18,048 nucleotides of DNA from SIG588 sp045654545 (lineage in GTDB: Bacteria > Bacillota > Clostridia > Oscillospirales > Acutalibacteraceae). The notes below the pieces were generated by a model, which searched no databases, was not told the origin of the DNA, and saw only the letters and a program-made list of their open reading frames with translations. The position numbers and the translations under genes were made by a program. The DNA lies in contig JAZONO010000126.1 in assembly GCA_045654545.1 (NCBI GenBank), positions 1 to 18,048 on the forward strand. Direction: 5' to 3'. Position 1 is the stretch's first letter; each line of letters begins with the position of its first letter. Below are positions 1 through 7,634 of the stretch, piece after piece.

Positions 1-1177
1 CCCGTGATGCCGAGGTATCACTTGCCACACCCTGTGCCGTTTCCAGCATATTCTCGGCAAAAATACCATAGCCGCGGGTGGGGTCGTCCACGAGGACGTG
101 CGTGACAGCGCCGACGAGCCGCCCGTTTTGAATTATGGGGCTGCCCGACATCCCCTGCACGATGCCGCCTGTGGCGGCAAGTAGGTCGGGATCGGTCACT
201 TCCACGTGCATATCCTCACGGTCGCCCGTCAAGCGCACTTTGGTGATCTTCACGTCATACCACTGCGGTGTACTGCCTGCCACGGTGCAACGGATCTGCG
301 CCACCCCCGTTTTCACCTCTTGCCGTGTGGCAACGGCGATCATCTCACCGTCGCCGCGCCATTGCGACGCCGTGCCGTACACGCCGTTTGCCCCGTTTTG
401 GCACAGTTCACCAAACGCACGTCCTGCAAAGCCGCCGCACAGCGAACCGGCACTTCCTGCCACACTGCGATTCACGCTGTACACGTCGGCAGGGACGGCT
501 TCACCTTCCGAAATGGGAAGAATGGCGCCCGTATCCACGTCACACACAGGGTGCCCCAACCCTGCAAACACACCGCTCGCCGGATGATAGAAGGTCATGG
601 TGCCGAGCCCTGCGGTGCTGTCGCGCACCCACAAGCCTGCTTTGTAACACCCCTCACTCACCGAATAGGCAGGTGAAAACTGCACGGGAAAGATCACGCC
701 GTCACGCTTCACGGTGACAGTGAGCGGTGTGCCGCCGGATTGCTCGATCAGTTTTGCCACCTGTCCTTTGGTGGTGACGTTCACACCGTTTATACTCTGT
801 ATCAGATCCCCTTTGCAAATGCCGGCTTCTTTGGCAGGGTTGCGGTTGCCGTTTTGGGTGTCCACGGCGGTCATGCCCACCACCAGCACCCCATCGGTAT
901 ACATCTTCATGCCAAACACCTCGCCCCCCAGCACCACCTGCATATCGGCGGCTTGGCGCACCGAGACCGATTTGACGGGAAACACGCCAAGCAATCGTAC
1001 CGAAGTTTCTCCCTCGTTGCCACCGCTCGCCGTGAGCGGCAGGGGCAGTTCCAGCGCACCGCCCTCCGCCACCACATAAGAGGACGGAACGGCAGAGGCA
1101 CACACGCCAACCGCCACCTGCACCGCCAGACAAAGTGGAGTCAACACCAAACAAAGTCGACGAAAAAAACGTTTCAT
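1..1177 (-). CDS. spoIVB: SpoIVB peptidase, partial (3' end beyond window)
   Basis: Serine peptidase of the SpoIVB (S55) family. In sporulating Firmicutes it is made in the forespore, acts in the intermembrane space, and triggers pro-sigma-K processing by cleaving SpoIVFA. Translated from ATG 1177, the reading frame stays open to base 1 (392 codons; B. subtilis SpoIVB has 426 residues), so only the extreme C-terminus is missing. It shows an N-terminal membrane/signal segment (about residues 7-29), a PDZ domain (about 95-165, with KEAGICKGD) and the peptidase domain. The likely triad is H209 (GLGHP), D329 (VTDPDLL) and S344 (GMSGSP); the D-to-S spacing of 15 matches the B. subtilis D363/S378 pair. 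The ribosome site GGGAGGTGAG lies just upstream of the ATG. The terminator of the upstream operon sits only about 25 bp before it, and I could not identify a sigma-F/G promoter with confidence. Confidence 0.95.
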   Translation of the reverse strand, partial: MKRFFRRLCLVLTPLCLAVQVAVGVCASAVPSSYVVAEGGALELPLPLTASGGNEGETSVRLLGVFPVKSVSVRQAADMQVVLGGEVFGMKMYTDGVLVVGMTAVDTQNGNRNPAKEAGICKGDLIQSINGVNVTTKGQVAKLIEQSGGTPLTVTVKRDGVIFPVQFSPAYSVSEGCYKAGLWVRDSTAGLGTMTFYHPASGVFAGLGHPVCDVDTGAILPISEGEAVPADVYSVNRSVAGSAGSLCGGFAGRAFGELCQNGANGVYGTASQWRGDGEMIAVATRQEVKTGVAQIRCTVAGSTPQWYDVKITKVRLTGDREDMHVEVTDPDLLAATGGIVQGMSGSPIIQNGRLVGAVTHVLVDDPTRGYGIFAENMLETAQGVASDTSASR

Positions 1178-1203
1178 TTCAGCTCACCTCCCGTTCGCGC
1201 CGC

Positions 1204-1243
1204 AAAAAAATCACGGCGGAACAGTATTACTGTTCCACCGTGA
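1204..1243 (-). terminator. Rho-independent terminator of the rubrerythrin-SGNH operon
   Basis: Read on the minus strand, a hairpin with arms of about 13-16 bp (one G:T pair, a few bases of loop) is followed by seven Ts (1210 to 1204). It lies between the hydrolase stop codon and the spoIVB ribosome site, so it separates the two units. Confidence 0.85.
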
Positions 1244-1308
1244 CGTGAAAGTATTTCTCCCGATTTTTAGAAAACCGTCGAAAACCTTTTTCCTTGGCGT
1301 ATTGGGAA

Positions 1309-1923
1309 TTACAGTATGTACGGTGCGAGGGCATCGGCATACCATTCACCGATCAACTGCGCACCTTCGGCGTTGGGATGCACGCCGTCGGCCGAATAGG
1401 CATTCGGCTCTTGTCCCACGAGTGCTGCCGCCAGCATGCCGTCCAGCGGCACGAACACGTCCGCAAACTCGCGTGCCAAGCGGCGCACGGCTTGAATCTT
1501 CGGGTCGAGATCTTCGCGGAAGCGGTCCTTCGACGGATCGCTCGGCAACAAGAACGGCTCCAGCATCAAGATCTTCGCCGCCGTCTTTTCGCGAATGGCG
1601 ACGAGCAGTTGACGGTAGTTCTCCTCAAACTCCTCGGTGCTCATCGGCAGATTGGAATCATAGCGCCGCCAGGTATCGTTGATGCCGATGAGGATGGACA
1701 CCACGTCGGGCTTTTGCTCGATGCAATCGCGTTCCCACCGCGCCAGCAGATCGCAGGTGCGGTGACCGCTGATGCCGAGATCAATGAATTCCAGTTCCTT
1801 TTCCGGAAACCATTCCTTCAAAATTTCGGCAGCGTATTTCGGATAGCCGTTGCCGAGATTGTGCGGATCGTTGTAATCACGACCGGCATCGGTGATGCTG
1901 TCTCCCTGAAACAGAATGCGCAT
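1309..1923 (-). CDS. SGNH/GDSL-family hydrolase (esterase/lipase type)
   Basis: A 204-residue cytoplasmic-looking protein of the SGNH hydrolase superfamily, which cleaves ester bonds in lipids, acylated sugars or similar substrates. All four blocks are visible: GDS near the N-terminus (nucleophile S9), G53 in LGISGHRT, N82 in GIND, and the D179-G-V-H182 pair in DGVHPN. There is no signal peptide or membrane segment. An upstream in-frame GTG at 1932 is possible. The ATG at 1923 is preferred because AGAGGTG lies about 6 bases before it, whereas that site would abut the GTG. It follows the rubrerythrin stop by about 12 bp and shares its promoter and terminator. Its substrate cannot be read from sequence; a carbohydrate acetyl-esterase role is one possibility. 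Confidence 0.9.
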   Translation of the reverse strand: MRILFQGDSITDAGRDYNDPHNLGNGYPKYAAEILKEWFPEKELEFIDLGISGHRTCDLLARWERDCIEQKPDVVSILIGINDTWRRYDSNLPMSTEEFEENYRQLLVAIREKTAAKILMLEPFLLPSDPSKDRFREDLDPKIQAVRRLAREFADVFVPLDGMLAAALVGQEPNAYSADGVHPNAEGAQLIGEWYADALAPYIL

Positions 1924-1935
1924 GCTCGGCACCTC

Positions 1936-2475
1936 TTAATAGTTCTCTGCACGCATTTCGAAATACGCTTGCGGATGCGCGCACACGGGGCACACGTCGG
2001 GCGCGGCTTCGCCCACGTGGATGTGTCCGCAGTTGGCGCACTTCCACACCACAATACCGGCCTTTTCAAACACCGCTTTGTTTTCCACGTTGTCGAGCAG
2101 TTTCAAATAGCGCTCTTCGTGCTCTTTTTCAATCTTGGCAACCCCTTCAAACAGGTCCGCAATGTGATCAAAGCCCTCTTCACGCGCTTCTTTCGCAAAG
2201 GTGGCATACATATCCGTCCACTCGTAGTTTTCGCCTGCCGCGGCATCCTTCAGGTTGGTCGCGGTATCGGCAATGCCGCCGTGCAACAGCTTGAACCACA
2301 GCTTGGCATGTTCCTTTTCGTTATCTGCCGTTTCGAGGAACAGCGCGGCGATCTGATTATAGCCCTCTTTCTTGGCTTTGGATGCATAATAGGTGTACTT
2401 ATTGCGTGCCTGCGACTCGCCGGCAAACGCGGTCATCAAATTGGCTTCGGTACGGGATCCTTTCAATTCCTTCAT
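1936..2475 (-). CDS. rbr: Rubrerythrin
   Basis: A 179-residue non-haem iron protein of the anaerobe oxidative-stress system, which reduces hydrogen peroxide to water using electrons passed through its rubredoxin domain. The N-terminal ferritin-like four-helix domain (about 1-135) carries the di-iron ligand motifs E20 (GESQARNKY), E53-x-x-H56 and a second E116-x-x-H119. The C-terminal rubredoxin-like domain has C146-x-x-C149 and C162-x-x-C165. The length is typical of the family. The start is fixed by TAGGAGG seven to eight bases upstream and by a TTGCAT-17-TATACT promoter. It is the first gene of a two-gene operon with the SGNH hydrolase. Confidence 0.97.
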   Translation of the reverse strand: MKELKGSRTEANLMTAFAGESQARNKYTYYASKAKKEGYNQIAALFLETADNEKEHAKLWFKLLHGGIADTATNLKDAAAGENYEWTDMYATFAKEAREEGFDHIADLFEGVAKIEKEHEERYLKLLDNVENKAVFEKAGIVVWKCANCGHIHVGEAAPDVCPVCAHPQAYFEMRAENY

Positions 2476-2505
2476 GACGGTAACCTCCTAATATTTGGTA
2501 ATTCC

Positions 2506-2534
2506 AGTATAGTATGCTTTCTCAGAAAATGCAA
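2506..2534 (-). promoter_or_regulatory. Sigma-A promoter of the rubrerythrin operon
   Basis: On the minus strand the -35 box is TTGCAT (2534-2529) and the -10 box is TATACT (2511-2506), with a 17-bp spacer, about 30 bp before the rubrerythrin ATG. It begins immediately after the permease stop codon. No terminator is seen between, so read-through from the permease is also possible. Confidence 0.8.
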
Positions 2535-2541
2535 GAAAAAT

Positions 2542-3720
2542 TTATTCGTGGCGCAAGGCATCCACCGGGTGCATGGATGCCGCTTTTTTGGCAGGATACC
2601 ACCCGAACACACCGCCGAGCACCACCGCCACCGTCCACACAAGGAGCAGGTATCCCCACGGCAACGGTGCTTGCATACCAAACAGGTGCAACCCCAGCCA
2701 TCCCGTGAGCAGACCGCCGCCCACGCCGATGCCGCCACCGAGGGCCGCGAGCAACAACGATTCACTCAAAAACTCGAGCATAATGCGCCGTCCCCCTGCA
2801 CCGAGTGCTTGTTTGATACCGATTTCGCGCACCCGTTCATTCACGGCGGTGAGCATGGAGGTGAGCATCCCCATGCCTGCCACCACAAGCGACACCGCCG
2901 AAACCGCGGTGAGCACAAGGCGGACAATATCCATCAAACGGGACAAACGGTTGCGCTGTGCCGCTAAATTTTCCGCCGCGTAGCCGCCTTTGGTACCGCT
3001 TTGCCGTTCCAAAGCGGTTTGCACCCGTTCACGCACACGGTCGGTGTCCGCTTCGTTCGCCACCTTCACGGCAATTTGATCGAAGGTATCTTTCCCCGTG
3101 AGGGTCTGCAAGGTGGTGTACGGCATATACACAAGACCCGACAGCATACCGCTGACACTTTGCAACAAACTGCTGCCTGCTTTTGCCACCCCCACGACGG
3201 TCAGTTCGGCAGCAACACCTTCCACCGTTACGGTGAGTGTTTTTCCCAACACGTTGGTGCGTCCGTAGGCATCCTTTGCCACCGCTTCGTCCACCACGCA
3301 CACCTGCGCGGCCGCACGCACGTCGCTTTCACGCAGTAACCGCCCGTGTGCCACTTCCAGCGCGATGACCTGATCTGCCCCGGCATCGATACCGCCGATA
3401 TATGCCGTGAAGGAATGTTGACCCAGCAGTCCCTTGCCCCCTGCAACCGCGAGCGGCATGGCGTGCGCCACCCCTTCGACTTGGCGCACGGTCTCCAGTT
3501 CATCCAACCGCATGGAGGTGACGGCAGATGATGCCGAAACCGACACCCCTTGCAATCCCATGCTTTGCAGTTCATTTCCCACGGTTTGGGTGCCTGCTTG
3601 CCCGATAATGCCCACCAGTGCCACCATCAGCACCCCCACCGCAATGCTCCCCACCGTCAGCGCCGTGCGTGTTTTGCGCCGTGTCATGTGGCGGCAGGCG
3701 GCAGACAGAATCTCTTTCAT
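2542..3720 (-). CDS. ABC transporter permease, MacB/FtsX type
   Basis: A 392-residue type VII (MacB/FtsX-like) ABC permease. One membrane helix lies at residues about 20-45, followed by a large extracytoplasmic MacB-type periplasmic-core domain (about 50-240) and three C-terminal helices (about 270-385) ending in the typical WYPAKKAASMHPVDALRHE motif. Such permeases work with a separate ATPase to export peptides or drugs, or to transmit force. The start is chosen at ATG 3720, which overlaps the upstream stop codon as ATGA and has GGAGG seven bases before it. The in-frame ATG at 3726 would be too close to that site. It is translationally coupled to the membrane-fusion gene. No ABC ATPase gene is adjacent on either side, so the ATPase must lie elsewhere or be shared. 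Confidence 0.92.
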   Translation of the reverse strand: MKEILSAACRHMTRRKTRTALTVGSIAVGVLMVALVGIIGQAGTQTVGNELQSMGLQGVSVSASSAVTSMRLDELETVRQVEGVAHAMPLAVAGGKGLLGQHSFTAYIGGIDAGADQVIALEVAHGRLLRESDVRAAAQVCVVDEAVAKDAYGRTNVLGKTLTVTVEGVAAELTVVGVAKAGSSLLQSVSGMLSGLVYMPYTTLQTLTGKDTFDQIAVKVANEADTDRVRERVQTALERQSGTKGGYAAENLAAQRNRLSRLMDIVRLVLTAVSAVSLVVAGMGMLTSMLTAVNERVREIGIKQALGAGGRRIMLEFLSESLLLAALGGGIGVGGGLLTGWLGLHLFGMQAPLPWGYLLLVWTVAVVLGGVFGWYPAKKAASMHPVDALRHE

Positions 3721-4397
3721 TCCCATGCCTCCGCAACACGGACACCGTCTTGCGGCACCTCCTCGGCACGCAAAACGAGCGTCTCCCCTGCCGTAACGCC
3801 TGCCGTGACCAACACGCCGTCTGCCAACTCTTCACTCACCGTCACGTCGCGGCGCTGTGCCCGTCCGTTTTCCACCACATACACAAATTCCGTTCCATCC
3901 TCGGCGGCGGCCAGACTGCTGTAGGGTAACAACAACCCTTCGCTTTCGTTCACGCAGATGCCCACCTTGGCCGTGAGACCGCATTTGAGTGAGGTATCCG
4001 TGGCATCCAGCACCACCACGCCGTCCAACACGGTTGTGCCGGCAACGGTGGTGTAGGCGGTATCGCCCAGCGAAATCAAGGTGCCGCTGTACCGTTTGGC
4101 GTTAAATGCCGTGCCGCTGACCGTGACACGTTGCCCTACCTTCACCGCTTTTAAACGGTTTTCCGGCACCGCAATGCGCACCTGCACCGAGATGCCGGTG
4201 GAAACCGCTTGTGCTTCCTTCCCCGCCTTTTCCAATTTACCGCTGCACACCACCGTTTGCTCCACCGTTTGCAGTTCCAACTGTCGCACCGTGACCGTCA
4301 CCGTTTGTGCGCCGAGCACCTGTCCGCCCCATACAAACGCCGCCACAAGCAACGCCGTTATTCCCAAAAGCCAACCGTATTTTTTGTATTTCTTCAA
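3717..4397 (-). CDS. HlyD/MacA-like membrane-fusion (adaptor) protein, short form
   Basis: A 226-residue adaptor-type protein. A single N-terminal membrane helix (about residues 8-25) is followed by a barrel-sandwich segment (VVCSGKLEKAGKEAQAV), a beta-barrel region with PENRLKAVKVGQRVTVSG, and a membrane-proximal domain with EFVYVVENGRAQRRDVTV and the D/G-rich VLVTAGVTAGETLV end. It is shorter than typical MacA because the alpha-helical coiled-coil hairpin between the two lipoyl halves is essentially absent. The start is a TTG (4397) with AAGGGGTGG about 7 bases upstream; a nearby upstream ATG is in a frame that stops after seven codons. It overlaps the permease start by 4 nt (ATGA), so the two probably form one complex. 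No convincing promoter was found. Confidence 0.85.
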   Translation of the reverse strand: MKKYKKYGWLLGITALLVAAFVWGGQVLGAQTVTVTVRQLELQTVEQTVVCSGKLEKAGKEAQAVSTGISVQVRIAVPENRLKAVKVGQRVTVSGTAFNAKRYSGTLISLGDTAYTTVAGTTVLDGVVVLDATDTSLKCGLTAKVGICVNESEGLLLPYSSLAAAEDGTEFVYVVENGRAQRRDVTVSEELADGVLVTAGVTAGETLVLRAEEVPQDGVRVAEAWE

Positions 4398-4506
4398 GGC
4401 TTTGCCACCCCTTTCATTTCCACGCCTTATTGTATATCACCGCGCGGCAAATATCCCTTGTTGCAAAAGTTGCCAGCGGTATATCGCGCAACACGCGGCA
4501 TATACA

Positions 4507-4666
4507 TAGGTTAAACCGACAAATCCGAACTCCGTTTTGGGAAGGCGGATTTCCGCCCTGTCGGTGTTAAAATGCTCGGCAATCCACAAACTTACGAGAA
4601 CGAACGGGGCAAAATGCACCGAAATATCCCACTATGAGGCGGGTTCGGGTCTGTCGGTTTAACCTA
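4507..4666. repeat. 160-bp inverted-repeat element (MITE-like or structured leader)
   Basis: An exact 15-bp inverted repeat, TAGGTTAAACCGACA at 4507-4521 and its complement at 4652-4666, bounds the element. The similarity continues inward imperfectly (CCGAAC, then C-rich) to about 27 bp. A small GGCGGA/TCCGCC hairpin lies inside (about 4544-4557). The right end stops 6 bp before the ribosome site of the Ca2+ ATPase. No target-site duplication is visible and no credible gene lies within. It could be a nonautonomous transposon or a long stem in the ATPase leader RNA. Confidence 0.7.
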
Positions 4667-4686
4667 CGGTTGAAAGGGTGATGCGT

Positions 4687-7284
4687 GTGATAAACTGTGG
4701 GCTCACGTCGGTTGAGGTGATCGCCGCCCGTCAAAAACACGGCAACAACGAATTGACGGGTCGACGTCAAAACAGTTTTTTCAAACAATTTATAAGCGGA
4801 TTCGGTGATCCGATCATCAAAGTATTGGTGACGGCATTGGCGATCAATCTGCTGTTCTTTTTTCACCGATTCGATTGGTATGAATCGGTGGGCATTGCCG
4901 TGGCTATTTTTCTGTCCACCTTTGTGTCTGCTTTGTCGGAATACGGCAGTGAATCCGCCTTTGCGCAGCTGCAACAAGAGAGTGCGCGCATTACCTGCCG
5001 TGTGATGCGTGACGGGCAAGCCACCACCGTGCCGATCGGCGAACTGGTGGTGGGCGATGCCGTGCTGCTGCAGACGGGCGAACGCGTGCCTGCCGACGGA
5101 TTTCTTTCGGAAGGGTCACTCACGGTGGATCAAGCCGCCTTGAATGGCGAAAGCCGTGAGGTCACAAAACGTGCTGCCGACCGCTTTGGCGGTGATTTGA
5201 CCGCGGTGGGTGACCTGTTTCGCGGCAGTGTGGTGTGCGGCGGCAACGGGGTGCTCACCGTCACCCGTGTGGGAAGCCGCACGCTGTATGGTCAAGTGGC
5301 AGGCGAACTGCACGAAGCCGCACCCGAAAGTCCGCTGAAAACGCGGTTGAGTGGGCTTGCCCGTGTCATCAGCCGTTTGGGATACATCGCCGCCGTGTTG
5401 GTGGCGGTGGCGGATCTGTGCCACACGTTTTTTCTGAAAGGCGGTTTTGCGTGGTCGCTCGCTTCGGTGACCGAAAGTATGTTGCACGCCTTGACCCTTG
5501 CCGTTTCCATTGTGGTGGTCGCCGTGCCCGAGGGGTTGCCGATGATGATTACGGTGGTGCTTTCCGCCAACATACGCCGCATGCTGAAAGATCACGTGTT
5601 GGTGCGCCGTCCCGTGGGGATCGAAACCGCCGGAAGTTTGAACATACTGTTTACCGATAAAACGGGAACTCTCACCGAAGGGCGACTGTCGGTTACCCGT
5701 TTCCTGTGCGGCAACGGTGAGGAATACGACAAAGACACCCTGCGCCGTTTGACATTGTGGGATCGCGTGGCGTTTTCGTGTGTGGCAAACAGCGAAAGTG
5801 CGGTGTCGGGGCGGCGTGCCGTGGGCGGCAATGCCACCGACCGTGCGCTGACCGAATGGGTGTTACCCGTGAAAACCCTGCCACACGTGAGTGCACGCGT
5901 GCCCTTTGACAGCGCCCGAAAATATGCCGCCGTGCACGTGGATGACCCTGCGATCACCTTCGTGAAAGGGGCACCCGAAAAACTGCTCCACGCTTGCGTT
6001 TCCTATTATGCCGCCGACGGACAGATCTATCCGCTGACAGCGCACACCGCACTCGCACATCGTCTGCAATCCCTCACGGCGGCCGGGATGCGCGTGTTGG
6101 CACTGTGCGAAACCGCGGCACCGCTCACAGAAAACAACGATTTTTCCAACCTCACCTTGATCGGTTTGGCGGTAATAGCAGACGGCGTGCGCGCGACCGT
6201 GCCCACCGCCGTGCGACAGGTGCGTTCAGCCGGTGTGCAAACCGTGATGATCACGGGTGACAACCGCGACACCGCGGTAGCGATTGCGCGGGAATGCGGC
6301 ATTTTGACCGCATACGATCCCGAGGAATCCCTTAGTGTCATCACGGGCGACGAACTGGCGGCGCTCGATGACACCGCGCTTACCCGTCGGTTACCGCAGT
6401 TGCGTGTGGTGGCCCGTGCGTTGCCTGCGGATAAAAGCCGCTTGATCCGCGCCGCACGCAACCAAGGTCTGGTGGTGGGCATGACGGGTGACGGTGTGAA
6501 CGATGCTCCTGCTTTGAAACAAGCGGACGTGGGATTTGCCATGGGCGGCGGCACCGAAGTGGCCAAAGAAGCCGGTGACGTGGTGATTTTAGACAACAAC
6601 TTTGCCTCCATTGTCCGCGCGGTGTTATATGGACGCACCATCTTCAAAAGCATTCGCAAATTCATTGTGTTTCAGTTGACGATGAACCTGTGCGCGGCAG
6701 GCATTTCGGTGATTGGTCCGTTCATCGGCATTGAAACCCCCGTGACGGTGATCCAAATGCTGTGGATCAATTTGATCATGGACACCTTGGCCGGGTTGGC
6801 GTTTGCCGGGGAGGCGCCGCTTGCCGAATATATGGAGGAAGCACCCAAACCGCGCACCGAGCCTGTGTTGAACGGCGATATGGTGCGGCAAATTCTGTTT
6901 GGCGGCGGATACACCCTTCTTTTGTGCATTTTGTTTTTGAAATGGGAACCCGTTAAGGGCTTGTTCCGATACGACATTGACCCACTCTTTCGTATGAGTG
7001 CGTTTTTTGCGCTGTTCATTTTCAGCGGTATCTGCAACAGCTTCAATGCACGCACCGCCCGTGCCAACCCGTTTGCCAACCTGCGGCAAAACCCCTTGTT
7101 TTTGGGGATCATGTCGGCGGTGGCGGTGGTGCAACTGTTTCTTTTGTATTTCGGCGGCAGTCTGTTTCGCACCGCACCGCTCACCGTGATTGAACTGTTG
7201 CGCGTGCTCGCCATCTCGGCAACCGTCATCCCTGCCGATGCCATCCGCAAATTGTGTGCAAAAGATATAAAAAGAACTGTCTGA
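4687..7284 (+). CDS. P-type Ca2+-transporting ATPase, P2B (PMCA)-like
   Basis: An 865-residue cation pump of the P2 class that exports Ca2+ from the cytoplasm using ATP. Visible landmarks are the A-domain NGES (E155), PEGLP in M4 (E282), the phosphorylated Asp of DKTGTLTEG (D324), KGAPE in the nucleotide domain (K427), TGDN, and TGDGVNDAP (D602). M6 reads QMLWINLIMDT (N695, D699), which resembles plasma-membrane Ca2+ ATPases more than SERCA. M5 lacks the SERCA site-I acidic residue, which suggests one Ca2+ bound per cycle (family inference). The GTG at 4687 is preferred: GGTGAT-type anti-SD pairing at 4676-4682 gives about 8 bases of spacing, while ATG 4681 and GTG 4678 sit inside that site. 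The stop codon lies within the stem of its own terminator. Confidence 0.93.
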   Translation: MINCGLTSVEVIAARQKHGNNELTGRRQNSFFKQFISGFGDPIIKVLVTALAINLLFFFHRFDWYESVGIAVAIFLSTFVSALSEYGSESAFAQLQQESARITCRVMRDGQATTVPIGELVVGDAVLLQTGERVPADGFLSEGSLTVDQAALNGESREVTKRAADRFGGDLTAVGDLFRGSVVCGGNGVLTVTRVGSRTLYGQVAGELHEAAPESPLKTRLSGLARVISRLGYIAAVLVAVADLCHTFFLKGGFAWSLASVTESMLHALTLAVSIVVVAVPEGLPMMITVVLSANIRRMLKDHVLVRRPVGIETAGSLNILFTDKTGTLTEGRLSVTRFLCGNGEEYDKDTLRRLTLWDRVAFSCVANSESAVSGRRAVGGNATDRALTEWVLPVKTLPHVSARVPFDSARKYAAVHVDDPAITFVKGAPEKLLHACVSYYAADGQIYPLTAHTALAHRLQSLTAAGMRVLALCETAAPLTENNDFSNLTLIGLAVIADGVRATVPTAVRQVRSAGVQTVMITGDNRDTAVAIARECGILTAYDPEESLSVITGDELAALDDTALTRRLPQLRVVARALPADKSRLIRAARNQGLVVGMTGDGVNDAPALKQADVGFAMGGGTEVAKEAGDVVILDNNFASIVRAVLYGRTIFKSIRKFIVFQLTMNLCAAGISVIGPFIGIETPVTVIQMLWINLIMDTLAGLAFAGEAPLAEYMEEAPKPRTEPVLNGDMVRQILFGGGYTLLLCILFLKWEPVKGLFRYDIDPLFRMSAFFALFIFSGICNSFNARTARANPFANLRQNPLFLGIMSAVAVVQLFLLYFGGSLFRTAPLTVIELLRVLAISATVIPADAIRKLCAKDIKRTV

Positions 7285-7306
7285 TACGTCAGACAGTTCT
7301 TTTTTA
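7272..7306. terminator. Bidirectional terminator (Ca2+ ATPase and convergent small gene)
   Basis: A perfect 13-bp stem (7272-7284 with 7289-7301) and TACG loop, with a T-run on the plus side and an A-run on the other, so it can serve both strands. The ATPase TGA (7282-7284) is inside the left arm. The minus-strand small gene ends just beside it at 7304. Confidence 0.9.
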
Positions 7307-7486
7307 CCGTTCCACGCAATCGCGTTCCAATGCATTCAAAAACGCCGTGCCCATCACGGCATCGGCAAACAGGCTGTCCCCCATCGGGGTGCGGCTGGGT
7401 TGCCAATACAGCACTTGTGCCACAATGACGTGACACAACCACATCACCAAAAAGCGGTCTACGTACCGCCAAATTCGTTTCAACAC
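7304..7486 (-). CDS. Small single-pass membrane protein, unknown function
   Basis: A reading frame of about 60 residues supported by its signals rather than by a recognised family. A TTGGCA-17-TATGAT promoter lies just upstream, the sequence AGGTGAGGGG precedes GTG 7486 and TTG 7483, and the bidirectional terminator follows directly. The peptide starts with basic residues (KRIWRYVDR), then has one hydrophobic helix (FLVMWLCHVIVAQVLYW), then a short polar tail with RTPMGDSLFADAVMGTAFLNAL. A longer in-frame start upstream would overlap the -10 box and is rejected. The leader is very short, so the exact start (GTG or TTG) is uncertain. It is divergent from proS and convergent with the Ca2+ ATPase; a functional link is not implied. 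Confidence 0.6.
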   Translation of the reverse strand: MLKRIWRYVDRFLVMWLCHVIVAQVLYWQPSRTPMGDSLFADAVMGTAFLNALERDCVER

Positions 7487-7505
7487 ACCCCTCACCTGCG
7501 TTTTT

Positions 7506-7534
7506 ATCATACTATACTCCATGCTTTGTGCCAA
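7506..7534 (-). promoter_or_regulatory. Promoter of the small membrane-protein gene
   Basis: Minus-strand TTGGCA (7534-7529), 17-bp spacer, TATGAT (7511-7506). Predicted initiation near 7499 leaves a leader of only about a dozen bases before the start codon. Confidence 0.65.
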
Positions 7535-7562
7535 TATCTTTGCTTTTTCGTGAAATTCATGG

Positions 7563-7591
7563 TTGAAAATGCAAAAAAAGTTTAGTATAAT
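7563..7591 (+). promoter_or_regulatory. Sigma-A promoter of the proS operon
   Basis: TTGAAA (7563-7568), exactly 17 bp, TATAAT (7586-7591). Initiation near 7598 gives a leader of about 37 nt before proS ATG 7635. No T-box or other leader structure fits in this space. Confidence 0.88.
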
Positions 7592-7634
7592 AAATGGTGT
7601 ATATATTTTTATGCAAAAAGGACGGTTCAAGATT

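Noticed and set aside
1294..2967. Long plus-strand open frame of 557 codons
   Set aside because: It is antisense to the SGNH hydrolase, rubrerythrin and permease, all of which have clear motifs, ribosome sites and a promoter. The plus frame has no recognisable domain.
4437..4619. Minus-strand 60-codon frame inside the inverted-repeat element
   Set aside because: It crosses one terminal repeat, has no ribosome site and resembles no known protein. It is more likely noncoding element sequence.
4507..4690. Known riboswitch (for example yybP-ykoY) before the P-type ATPase
   Set aside because: I did not see the conserved core sequences of that class. The only clear structure is the terminal inverted repeat.
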